The notes beneath the pieces are model-generated. The model was not told where the DNA came from and searched no databases. It saw only the letters and a program-made list of their open reading frames with translations. 64,000 nt of DNA from Paenalcaligenes sp050487225. Its GTDB lineage: Bacteria; Pseudomonadota; Gammaproteobacteria; Burkholderiales; Burkholderiaceae_B. Below are positions 1 to 7,569 of this stretch, in pieces (the first letter of the stretch is position 1; the number at the start of each line of letters is the position of its first letter). Where the stretch lies: positions 310,001 to 374,000 of the forward strand of contig NZ_JBKQGY010000002.1 in assembly GCF_050487225.1 (NCBI RefSeq), given 5' to 3'. Made by a program: the position numbers and the translations under genes.

Positions 1-350
1 ACAAACACCAGCGACATCCCCAACCCTACGAGTAACGGGCCTAACAATGCCACGCTATAGCTTTGTGCCAGGCTCAAAATGACCGCCCCCACGCCTGTGA
101 GCAATGTACCTAGCGCAGCCGGTAAACGTATCCCAAAGCGGTCTATCACCAAACCCGCTGGTACCTGCATCACGGTGTACACCCAGAAATGCATAGCTGC
201 CAAACCACCCAAGGCGGTAGCCTCTAGCCCTAAGCTATTACCTATAGGAGCGGCAAATGTGGCGGGAGCAAAGCGATTAAAGAATCCAATAAAAAATGCC
301 GTTGCCAATAACGTATAGCTGATTGCCCTTGCCGTACTTTTATCCTGCAT
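1..350 (-). CDS. MFS transporter, N-terminal part (cut by window edge)
   Basis: Reading leftward from an ATG at 348-350, preceded by a GAGGA ribosome-binding site, the frame stays open to the window edge and gives about 116 residues. They contain the early features of a major facilitator superfamily carrier: a first hydrophobic helix ending FFNRFAPATFA, then several helices separated by short loops, one with VIDRFGIR, the loop 2-3 signature of the family. It is an inner-membrane secondary transporter; the substrate cannot be told from this part. The rest of the gene lies outside the window. Confidence 0.8.
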   Translation of the reverse strand, partial: MQDKSTARAISYTLLATAFFIGFFNRFAPATFAAPIGNSLGLEATALGGLAAMHFWVYTVMQVPAGLVIDRFGIRLPAALGTLLTGVGAVILSLAQSYSVALLGPLLVGLGMSLVF

Positions 351-734
351 TGGCGTCCTCCTGTCTACGTCTCTGTTCGTCTCGTTTTCATGGCGCTGCC
401 TCTAGCCGATATCCATATAGTCAGACCTCCCCCTGCATTGACGTAGCCATAGCAAAACCTATCGCATTACTCAAAAGTAGCGATAACTAACGATAAAAAG
501 GGATATTCGATGTTGAATAGTGGGCCAATAACACAGTGCCCATGTCGCATAACGGTAGAGGTGTAGCGTTGAGTCTAGAGGTTTCACTATACGCGCCTAG
601 CAACCACCTATCTACTGCGCGTAGCCTCTCTTTCGTTTCAAGGGGTAAACCTAAGCGCGCAAAAGCCTGATTCGCCCACCCGCCCACCGTATAATTCATA
701 GACGTCTTTTGCATATGCGAACACTGCACAGTCT
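351..734. other. Intergenic region, no supported gene
   Basis: The stretch lies between the divergent MFS transporter and the SUKH-like gene and should hold promoters for both. A leftward 80-codon frame (487-729) crosses it, but it has no ribosome-binding site and I recognise no family, so it is not called. No strong terminator or palindrome was seen. Confidence 0.4.
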
Positions 735-1388
735 ATGTCGTACCCCCCTCTACTTAGTGCCTACTTCCACCTTCTTAGCGACGGCGACTACCGCCATACG
801 ACATTGCTATCGCCCATTGCGGTGCAAGAATACAGTGAAGAGTTTTCTTTTCACCCAGCCGTTCAACTGTTTGGCGGGTACGTACTGGACGACCTAGGTA
901 CCAGCAATCACCATTTGTTGATTACCACCGGCCCTCTGGCTGGCAGCGTGTATTACTTGTCGCACGACGATGATTCACGCGTGGTATTTGCGAGCTCTAG
1001 CGACTTTCTGGCTGCCGTTTTACAGGCACTGCACACCGAGCAAGAAAGTAGCGATCTGCACCCTGCACTTAGCCCTTTGGCAAACGACCAAAGCGCGCTA
1101 AGCGAGCTGATCACGGAGTTATTGGATTCGGACGATGATGAGGCAGAAGACCTGCTGCCCTCGCTATTGCCGTCTGTAGACTTACACGACCTTGCTTTGC
1201 TGCAACGCCTAGCCACCAGTGAGAACTTTTACCTAAGTGAAGCGCTGGCACATGAAATCATCAAACGCCCTGCCGCACATCTACTACCCATTGCACAATT
1301 ATGTGCGGCGCATGCGCACAGCCAAGTGTCTAGTATGGGTGCCAAAGCGGTGCGTAGCATCCAAGCCTTACGCTACGCACCAACTTAG
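735..1388 (+). CDS. SUKH (SMI1/KNR4)-like hypothetical protein
   Basis: A 217-residue soluble protein without signal peptide or membrane segment. Residues about 25-95 read like a SMI1/KNR4 (SUKH) domain: the pattern of a short acidic stretch, FGGYVLDD, then a beta-rich segment with YYLSHDDDSRVVFASS and a following helix. A central acidic patch around residues 128-140 (LDSDDDEAEDLL) and a helical C-terminal half follow. SUKH proteins often act as immunity proteins against secreted toxins, but no toxin gene is adjacent, so this role is only a family hint. It ends 3 bases before the stop of the convergent siderophore receptor gene. Confidence 0.55.
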   Translation: MSYPPLLSAYFHLLSDGDYRHTTLLSPIAVQEYSEEFSFHPAVQLFGGYVLDDLGTSNHHLLITTGPLAGSVYYLSHDDDSRVVFASSSDFLAAVLQALHTEQESSDLHPALSPLANDQSALSELITELLDSDDDEAEDLLPSLLPSVDLHDLALLQRLATSENFYLSEALAHEIIKRPAAHLLPIAQLCAAHAHSQVSSMGAKAVRSIQALRYAPT

Positions 1389-1391
1389 GTT

Positions 1392-3827
1392 TTAGTAGCG
1401 GTACTTCACCGTCAGCATCGCATTACGCGGTGCGCCATACAGGTTCAAGAACGTACCGTGACCTACGCTTTCCAAGTAGCGCTTGTCGAAGAGGTTATTA
1501 ATAACCAGCAGCGCTTCCCAGTGCTTGTTAGGTTGGTAGCCCAGCTTTGCTGATACCGTTGTATAGCCGCCTTGATATACCGAGTTGGTATACAAGTTGC
1601 TTTGTGATTGCACACCAGCCCCTACAGACCAGCCACGTAAGCTACCACCAAAATCGTCTGGTGCAAACTTATACTGCGTCCACATACGGAACAGATGTTT
1701 AGGAATCAGGTTAGAGTTAAAACGCTGGCCTTCGACTTCGTGGTCGCTGTCTTCACGCACACGCACATCGGTATAGGTATAGCCAGCCCCTAAATCCCAC
1801 CCTGCCAGTGGACTACCTACAACCTCAAACTCCCAGCCTTGGCTCTGCACCAAACCTGAACCCCGGTAACACGTACCCGTAGGCGAGTTGCCGCAACCTA
1901 TGTGATCGGTGTCCACCACGGCACGGTTGGTATCGCGTAATCGGTACACAGCCAATGAAGTATTTAAGCGACCATCCAGAAATTCTCCTTTTACCCCTGC
2001 TTCCATCTGCCAGCCTTTACGGGGTTCCAACGTTTTACCGCTGTAATCGCTATCCGACTGCGGAACAAAGGTTTCAGCGTAGCTACCGTACACCGAAATT
2101 TGTTCGTTCACGTCAAAGACCAAACCCGCAAACGGTGTGAACTTGTTATCCGCTTTGGCATCACTTTTTTCCCAAGGGGACGTCGTTGGTTTTAGGTCTC
2201 TGCTTTTAAGGTCGTAATTACTCCAACGACCACCCACTACTGCTGTCAGATTGTCCGTTAAGGACAAACGTGTAGAGGCATACAACCCAGACTGCGTGGT
2301 GATGTCTTGGCTCTTATTTAGCAAAGGCAAGTCCAAAGCACCATAGTCAAAATCGTTATACGCATCCCAATCGGGGAAGGCACTAAATCTAGAACTGCTA
2401 GTTGTGTCGTAACGCGCCCAGTTATAGCCGACGGTCACGAAGTGCTCACGCCCTAACAACTGGAATGGCCCTGTCACGTTGGCATCCAGTTGATCCCACG
2501 TAAAGGTGTTATTAATGCGTCCAGCCCAACCACTGGTTAGCCCCGTTTCCAACGAAACTGGCGTTAGTGCCATCGCACTATAGCCTTTGTAGGTGTTTTC
2601 TTTATGGCTGTAGTTGGCCTTGAATTCCCACCCCTCACCAAAGCTATGCTTAAGATCAGCCCCTAGCTCAAAGGTCTCGTGACCTGATAGTTTGGTGGTG
2701 CCCAAAAATGTGTCATAGCCAGGCAGGCTGCCATCGTCATACAAAGGCAAACCGTTAAACACACGGAAATTCATCTTGCTATATAAGCCCGTGATGCCCA
2801 CGGTAGTGTTCTGCCCTAGGTCATATTCCAGCACCCCATACAGCAGTTGCGGATTGTTTTTACCGTAGGTGTAATACTGGCTTTTGTCTTGGTAAACACC
2901 CACCAACCTACCGCGTAAGGTGCCATTTTCGTTCATAGGCCCTGATATATCCGCTTCGGCACGGTAGTTATCCCACGAGCCTACACCCACTGCGCCCTCT
3001 AGCCTGAACTCATCGGTTGGGCGTTTACGCACCATATTGATAGCACCACCTGGTTCGCCTGACCCCGTCAGCAAACCAGAAGGGCCACGTAGCACTTCCA
3101 AGCGATCATAAATGGCCAAATCTTGATGCGGCACCCCTGGGCCTAAAGCCCCTTGCTGTGTAGGTACGCCGTCGTACTGAATATTGGTATTGAAACCGCG
3201 GCTGGTAAACAGCTCTGTGTCGGAATAGCTGCTACTGCGTATACCCGTGACATAGTTCAGCGCATCGGCCACACGGGTAAAACCTTGGTCATCCATCTGC
3301 GTTCTGGTCATCACCGACACCGATTGCGGAATCTCACGCAACGACTGTGCCGACTTACCTATGGTGACGTCACGCGCCGCATACGAGCCCGTGTCTTCCG
3401 TGGTTGCCAATGAACGGCCTGTCACGGTGATGGATTTAAGCTGCGTGGTGGAGTCAGTAGGTCGCCACAAATTAATGGTATTGCCTTCACGCGAATACTC
3501 AATCCCCGTGCCTGCTAACAAACGTCGCAGCGCCTCTTCCGGCGACATGGTGCCGTTGATGGGCTGCGCCGAATAGCCGCGCACCAAATCCGAGGCATAA
3601 ATAAACTGCAGCGACGTTTGCTGCCCTAATTGCAGCAACGCATCACTTAACGATTGCTGCTGAATATGAATTTGTGTTGCCGCAGTCTGTGCATACGCCT
3701 GTGGTGCAACACCACATACCGCCAAAGAAACAGCAACCGTCAAACGACGTAGCGTTGCAGAAAAAATTACTGCTGAGTGGTTTGAGCTTCCCGTTAAACG
3801 AGCAGCGGTGGTCTTCCTATCAATCAC
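1392..3827 (-). CDS. TonB-dependent siderophore receptor with STN signalling domain
   Basis: An 811-residue outer-membrane receptor of the FpvA/FoxA type. A signal peptide ends near residue 47 (APQAYAQ). A secretin/TonB short N-terminal (STN) domain follows at about 50-125 (QQQSLSDALLQLGQQT, then LLAGTG), then a plug domain (SITVTGRSLATTEDTGSY, IPQSVSVMT) and a 22-strand-type barrel that ends KYRY, with an aromatic last residue as usual in barrels. The STN domain is what such receptors use to signal across the periplasm to a FecR-type protein, which matches the fecR and fecI genes just upstream. It imports a ferric siderophore, not identifiable here, using TonB energy. Confidence 0.92.
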   Translation of the reverse strand: MIDRKTTAARLTGSSNHSAVIFSATLRRLTVAVSLAVCGVAPQAYAQTAATQIHIQQQSLSDALLQLGQQTSLQFIYASDLVRGYSAQPINGTMSPEEALRRLLAGTGIEYSREGNTINLWRPTDSTTQLKSITVTGRSLATTEDTGSYAARDVTIGKSAQSLREIPQSVSVMTRTQMDDQGFTRVADALNYVTGIRSSSYSDTELFTSRGFNTNIQYDGVPTQQGALGPGVPHQDLAIYDRLEVLRGPSGLLTGSGEPGGAINMVRKRPTDEFRLEGAVGVGSWDNYRAEADISGPMNENGTLRGRLVGVYQDKSQYYTYGKNNPQLLYGVLEYDLGQNTTVGITGLYSKMNFRVFNGLPLYDDGSLPGYDTFLGTTKLSGHETFELGADLKHSFGEGWEFKANYSHKENTYKGYSAMALTPVSLETGLTSGWAGRINNTFTWDQLDANVTGPFQLLGREHFVTVGYNWARYDTTSSSRFSAFPDWDAYNDFDYGALDLPLLNKSQDITTQSGLYASTRLSLTDNLTAVVGGRWSNYDLKSRDLKPTTSPWEKSDAKADNKFTPFAGLVFDVNEQISVYGSYAETFVPQSDSDYSGKTLEPRKGWQMEAGVKGEFLDGRLNTSLAVYRLRDTNRAVVDTDHIGCGNSPTGTCYRGSGLVQSQGWEFEVVGSPLAGWDLGAGYTYTDVRVREDSDHEVEGQRFNSNLIPKHLFRMWTQYKFAPDDFGGSLRGWSVGAGVQSQSNLYTNSVYQGGYTTVSAKLGYQPNKHWEALLVINNLFDKRYLESVGHGTFLNLYGAPRNAMLTVKYRY

Positions 3828-3994
3828 GAGAATTGTTCCTGGTACATATGCCTAGCGTGTAGACGCTCTATCCCTTTGGCCAAAGGATCCTGGAAGAGGT
3901 GGCTCAACACACAAGAACACCCTCTTCACTCTGTGAGACGGATGAACCTTGCTAAACCCTCACCTAATTCTTAAAAAAAGTTGTAACAACAACG

Positions 3995-4009
3995 ATTCTT
4001 ATTAAGAAT
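3995..4009. promoter_or_regulatory. Palindrome upstream of the siderophore receptor
   Basis: A perfect 7-1-7 dyad, ATTCTTA-T-TAAGAAT, lies about 170 bases before the receptor start. Its geometry matches the 7-1-7 model of Fur sites, but the sequence is only loosely Fur-like. It may be an iron operator or part of the FecI-dependent promoter; which of these is not decided by sequence. Confidence 0.35.
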
Positions 4010-4097
4010 TAATGGTGTATGAACAAAAAAGATAACTGATGCCCTTGCTCGTGCAACCATGATGCGGTCACGCTGACCGCTCAACAACGTTGTGGCG

Positions 4098-5090
4098 TTA
4101 ACGCAGTAACGCGAGGTTCACACTGCCGTCTGGTCGCTGCACCACCACGACCGGCAGATGGGTTTGCAAGGCCTGCAAAAACCCTTCGGCATCCTGAATA
4201 TTAAACACGCCTGCCATACGCAGGGGCTTTAACCGGCTATCCGTCAGATGAATGGGGTGGCGTAAATAACGGTTCATTTCTCGCACCACATCGTCTAAAG
4301 GCTGGTCTCTAAACACCACTTTGCCCTGACGCCATGCTGTCAGTACGCCCACATCGGCACGCTCTACATAGAGGGAACGATTGGCCTGCACTTCTGCCAC
4401 CATATCGGCCGTTAACATGGCCTCATCCCTACTCCACCACCGCCCTGTTGTTACCTCTACAGAACCCGACTGCACCGCAACCGCTACACGATCCGGTTCT
4501 CGCCTCACATTAAACACGGTGCCCGTAACCCGCACACTGGTATCGCCCGCATCCACAATAAAAGGCCGTTCTGAATTAGACACTACCTCGAAAGTCGCCT
4601 CGCCTTGTGCGAGCGCTATCACGCGACGGCTGGCGTAATACTGCACCGTCAGCTCGGTGTTCACGTTCATTTCGATGACGGAACTATCCGGCAGCTGGAC
4701 TTTGCGCTGTTCACCTTGCGCCGTCGCATACTGCAAAACATCGGTAGTGGCGTCCAACACACCGTAGTGATGCACGGCAACGCCCCCCACTACCGCCGCA
4801 GCACAGACGGCTCCAGCCCCTACCAACCACTGACGTCTACCTACTCGTTTCTGTGCTGAAGACTCTGGCACTTCCAGCAACGCACGCAACTCATCCTCTG
4901 GCAGCATGCCAGTGGCCTGCCAAATCTGATCTAACGCTCTATATTCCTGTTCATGCTTGGGATTCGCGCTACGCCACGCCATAAAACGCTCACGTTCAGC
5001 CACCGTGAAATTACCGGAATGCACGCGAGCAAACCAGTAAGCAGCAGCGTCTTGAATATCGTCAGGAGTAGTAGTGTTTTCTGTATGCAT
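4098..5090 (-). CDS. fecR: FecR-family anti-sigma/sigma regulator
   Basis: A 330-residue inner-membrane regulator. The N-terminal DUF4880 segment is clear (AAAYWFARVHSGNFTVAERERFMAW with spacing typical of the family, residues about 14-60). It is followed by a single membrane segment near residues 92-108 (WLVGAGAVCAAAVVGGVAV) and a periplasmic FecR domain (VQLPDSSVIEMNVNTELTV, FNVRREPDRVAVAVQSGSVEV). The C-terminal part (GVFNIQDAEGFLQAL) resembles an STN fold that would contact the receptor. It lies between the sigma factor gene and the receptor gene on the same strand, the standard fecI-fecR-receptor order. It should pass the siderophore-bound state of the receptor to the sigma factor. Confidence 0.9.
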   Translation of the reverse strand: MHTENTTTPDDIQDAAAYWFARVHSGNFTVAERERFMAWRSANPKHEQEYRALDQIWQATGMLPEDELRALLEVPESSAQKRVGRRQWLVGAGAVCAAAVVGGVAVHHYGVLDATTDVLQYATAQGEQRKVQLPDSSVIEMNVNTELTVQYYASRRVIALAQGEATFEVVSNSERPFIVDAGDTSVRVTGTVFNVRREPDRVAVAVQSGSVEVTTGRWWSRDEAMLTADMVAEVQANRSLYVERADVGVLTAWRQGKVVFRDQPLDDVVREMNRYLRHPIHLTDSRLKPLRMAGVFNIQDAEGFLQALQTHLPVVVVQRPDGSVNLALLR

Positions 5091-5174
5091 AACAAGCAGG
5101 ATGCCGATGGATAACCATCAGTAGGATTTCAGCCCTTCATTAAGTAAGACGTACGAGTGACTAAAAAACCTGAC

Positions 5175-5681
5175 TTAATGTGGCGCATGATTTTGTAACT
5201 CTTTCCTAAGATGCCTGCTAGCCCGAATCATATATTTTTCTACCATACTGACGGAAATACCGAGCTTGGCGGCAATTTCCTCTTGGGTATAGCCCTCTAA
5301 TCGGTGCAGTAAAAACACTTGGCGGCATTTCAACGGTAACTGCGCCAGTGCCACTTTCAAAGAAGCCAATAGCTCTGAAGTTCTGGCTTGCGCATCAGGG
5401 TCGGTGAGTAAGGGGTGCTCGGCCTCGTCCAACTCGTGTAAGGGCACCACATCCAACACACCCGAACGCCTATAGCCATCCACCAAACGATTATGCACAC
5501 TACGATGCAAGTAAGCGCGTGCATTCACCAGAGTACTGGGATCGTTTTCCAACACCCGCACTACCGCATCTTGTGCGGCATCTTCTGCATCTTGCCTATT
5601 ACCCGACCAGCGCGTCCATACCGCCACCAGCTCACCATAGTGAGCGAGCCAACCTTTCTTAGGCGCGGATGAACGTGACAT
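5175..5681 (-). CDS. fecI: ECF RNA polymerase sigma factor, FecI type
   Basis: A 168-residue extracytoplasmic-function sigma factor. Region 2 covers about residues 12-75 (GNRQDAEDAAQDAVVRVLEN, then YLHRSVHNRLVDGYRR) and region 4 about 105-160 (LPLKCRQVFLLHRLEGYTQ, EIAAKLGISVSMVEKYM), a helix-turn-helix for the -35 element. The ATG at 5681 is used. A Fur-box-like site lies about 40-58 bases upstream, so transcription should rise under iron limitation. It is expected to drive the siderophore receptor gene downstream, under control of the FecR protein encoded between them. Confidence 0.92.
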   Translation of the reverse strand: MSRSSAPKKGWLAHYGELVAVWTRWSGNRQDAEDAAQDAVVRVLENDPSTLVNARAYLHRSVHNRLVDGYRRSGVLDVVPLHELDEAEHPLLTDPDAQARTSELLASLKVALAQLPLKCRQVFLLHRLEGYTQEEIAAKLGISVSMVEKYMIRASRHLRKELQNHAPH

Positions 5682-5721
5682 AGGAAACCGAATCTGAGCA
5701 ATGCAAAAGCCGATATATTAG

Positions 5722-5739
5722 CAATGATTCTCATTATTG
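5722..5739 (-). promoter_or_regulatory. Fur box upstream of fecI
   Basis: On the minus strand the sequence reads CAATAATGAGAATCATTG, which matches most positions of the Fur consensus of repeated NAT(A/T)AT hexamers. It is placed where it would block the fecI promoter, giving iron repression of the whole sigma-FecR-receptor module. Confidence 0.75.
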
Positions 5740-5785
5740 TTTTAAGAAGAACGGTTTTACAACAGTCAGCCACCCTCTGTGCTAC

Positions 5786-5828
5786 TTGACTACACACACC
5801 ACACCACCAATAATATGTAGCAAGCTAC
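5786..5828 (+). promoter_or_regulatory. marR promoter and operator palindrome
   Basis: A -35-like TTGACT (5786-5791) and a -10-like TAATAT (5811-5816) are 19 bases apart. A perfect palindrome, GTAGC-AA-GCTAC (5817-5828), sits directly after the -10. The identical 12-mer occurs again upstream of the next gene at 6411-6422. This is the expected layout of an autorepressing MarR regulator that also controls its neighbour. Confidence 0.6.
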
Positions 5829-5843
5829 CTATTTATTGACATC

Positions 5844-6359
5844 ATGTTTGAACTTAAAGACCTTCCCTCTCGTGAAACCCTAGAGCAATTCGGGAAACAG
5901 TACGGCAACCCCAGTGTGGAAAGCCTGCATACATGGTTAGTCTGGGCATCTGCCACCGACGAAATGTTGGCAGCCTTCGAAGCTAATCTGGCTACACACG
6001 GTTTATCGCAAACGCCTTTTTTTGTACTGTTACTGCTCAAGCGTAATCCTGAAGGTCTGACTATTGGGGAGCTTGCCAGTGGTGTAGCGGTGGCTTCTCA
6101 AACCATGACACGTGCCATTAACAAAATGGAAGCCTCGGGCTTGTGCAGCAAACACCCCGACCCCAAAGATGGCCGAATCTCTGTCGTGCGCCTAACCACA
6201 CAGGGGGAAGACGCCTTAAACGCTGCCCTACCCAAACACTATGAATGGGTAGCCAACTTCATGAGCGACTTTACGGCAGACGAACTGGCACTACTCAACA
6301 AAATGATGCTTAAAGTTGGCCCTGCACTAAAGCGCATGAAACTCACCGCAGCACACTAA
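5844..6359 (+). CDS. MarR-family transcriptional regulator
   Basis: A 171-residue dimeric winged-helix regulator. The DNA-binding part covers about residues 60-125, with LTIGELASGVAVASQTMTR as the recognition helix region followed by the wing DPKDGRISVVRLT, a strong MarR signature. Helices at both ends form the dimer interface. The palindrome directly upstream and its exact copy before the downstream secreted-protein gene suggest that it represses both. The ligand is unknown. Confidence 0.9.
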   Translation: MFELKDLPSRETLEQFGKQYGNPSVESLHTWLVWASATDEMLAAFEANLATHGLSQTPFFVLLLLKRNPEGLTIGELASGVAVASQTMTRAINKMEASGLCSKHPDPKDGRISVVRLTTQGEDALNAALPKHYEWVANFMSDFTADELALLNKMMLKVGPALKRMKLTAAH

Positions 6360-6410
6360 GCGTTCGTAGCCCTAGGCATTATGACTGTTTATTTTTTATT
6401 TCCCACTTAT

Positions 6411-6422
6411 GTAGCAAGCTAC
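6411..6422 (+). promoter_or_regulatory. Second copy of the MarR-type operator
   Basis: The 12-mer GTAGCAAGCTAC is identical to the one before the marR gene and has the same flanking TAT on the left. A further GCTAGCTAC follows at about 6426. It lies about 90 bases before the start of the secreted-protein gene and probably places it under MarR control. Confidence 0.6.
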
Positions 6423-6512
6423 AAAGCTAGCTACTTATATTAAATAACTCACCTGGAGATAGGTAGCACAACACATAAATGATCTTTGCTGTTCTTCGCA
6501 ACCGGAGCCTCT

Positions 6513-7157
6513 ATGACCCTATCTAAACCGTTATTGCCTCTAGCCCTGGCCTACTTACTACTCAGCAGCCCTAGTTTTGCCACTACCCCTTTTATTCAGG
6601 AACACACCATGACCACACCACACTCTACATTCACCATCCCCTCCACGCACACCCAAACCCTACAGCAAACGGTTCAGGTAGATGGTGAAACGGCGGTACT
6701 TACTCGCTATAGCCGTACAGATGGCCGTAACAGTGAGCTAGGCGGCGAACACTTCAGTACCGTGATCGCTGCCGACGGTACGCTTAAAGGCTTTAGCAAT
6801 ATGTCACTGGAATTAGTCAACCAGCCCCTGCCCTCCCGCGAAAAAAGCGAACAAATCGCGCGCGCTTTTTTACAAGAGCATGCGCCAGATTTACTGCCGC
6901 GCATGGAAATTAGCTGGATTGATCCCCATGATGAGCCGCTCACTGTAGAACAAAACGGAACACCACAAACGCTGACCTTAACTGGCATGAAAGTGAAGGC
7001 ACGCAACTTAGCAGATGGGCGCTGGTTTTGGGTCATCGTAGGAGCCGATGAACAACCTATGGTCTTTGAGCGCGACATCGTCTGGATTAGCTTTCCCGGT
7101 AAACGCCAAACGGAAAAGTGGCTACATGATGCGTGGCTAGCACAGCAAACCAACTAA
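6513..7157 (+). CDS. Secreted hypothetical protein under a MarR-type operator
   Basis: A 214-residue exported protein. The ATG at 6513 is preferred over the longer TTG frame (6486) because GGAG lies 6 bases before it and a clean signal peptide follows (MTLSKPLLPLALAYLLLS, cleavage near SFA-TT). The mature part has two repeated alpha-beta units rich in polar residues (EKSEQIARAFLQEHAPDLL; GMKVKARNLADGRWFWVIVG), which resembles PepSY-like periplasmic proteins. I do not recognise a specific family. A copy of the MarR operator upstream and a terminator right after it show a single-gene unit coupled to the regulator before it. Confidence 0.7.
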   Translation: MTLSKPLLPLALAYLLLSSPSFATTPFIQEHTMTTPHSTFTIPSTHTQTLQQTVQVDGETAVLTRYSRTDGRNSELGGEHFSTVIAADGTLKGFSNMSLELVNQPLPSREKSEQIARAFLQEHAPDLLPRMEISWIDPHDEPLTVEQNGTPQTLTLTGMKVKARNLADGRWFWVIVGADEQPMVFERDIVWISFPGKRQTEKWLHDAWLAQQTN

Positions 7158-7189
7158 ACAGTCACTCGTGCCCTCTGTTTTTAACGATC

Positions 7190-7218
7190 AAGACCCAGCT
7201 CAAGCTCTGGGTCTTTTT
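7190..7218 (+). terminator. Rho-independent terminator
   Basis: A 9-bp perfect stem (AAGACCCAG / CTGGGTCTT, 7190-7198 and 7207-7215) with an 8-nt loop and a T run to 7218. It ends the secreted-protein gene. Confidence 0.85.
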
Positions 7219-7530
7219 CGCCCCCTAGAGCTGCGAGCTACCTTAGCTTAACGCCCAGACCTATTAGCGCTATGCAGCTCATAACACAGGAGCCACATGC
7301 TATTTCGCATCAGCACCATCACTACAACACCACACGTCAATAACATCATCACTCACGCAGCCAACACAGCTGTGCTCTACGTACCTTTACGGTGCGCTCA
7401 AACTCTCTTTGCGAAAGCTCTGATGGATATTTGAGATCAGGCTCATGTTTCAGCCCTAAAGATTTTTAGATCATGGGTATTTATTCACCCTAGAGCCTTT
7501 TATCCGCACTGCTTTATTGCAAGGTCTCCA

Positions 7531-7544
7531 ATCCTGATCAGGAT
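7531..7544. promoter_or_regulatory. 14-bp palindrome before the autotransporter gene
   Basis: ATCCTGATCAGGAT is a perfect dyad centred about 32 bases before the autotransporter start, a position suited to an operator or RNA-level control site. The rest of 7219-7569 shows no gene and no other clear signal. Confidence 0.35.
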
Positions 7545-7569
7545 ACGGCTCGACCAGACAGAGAACCCT

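Noticed and set aside
487..729. Leftward 80-codon frame between the MFS and SUKH-like genes
   Set aside because: No ribosome-binding site at either ATG and no recognisable family.
6479..6512. Upstream ATG/TTG starts for the secreted protein
   Set aside because: The ATG at 6479 is out of frame and the TTG at 6486 lacks a ribosome-binding site; the ATG at 6513 has GGAG and a signal peptide.
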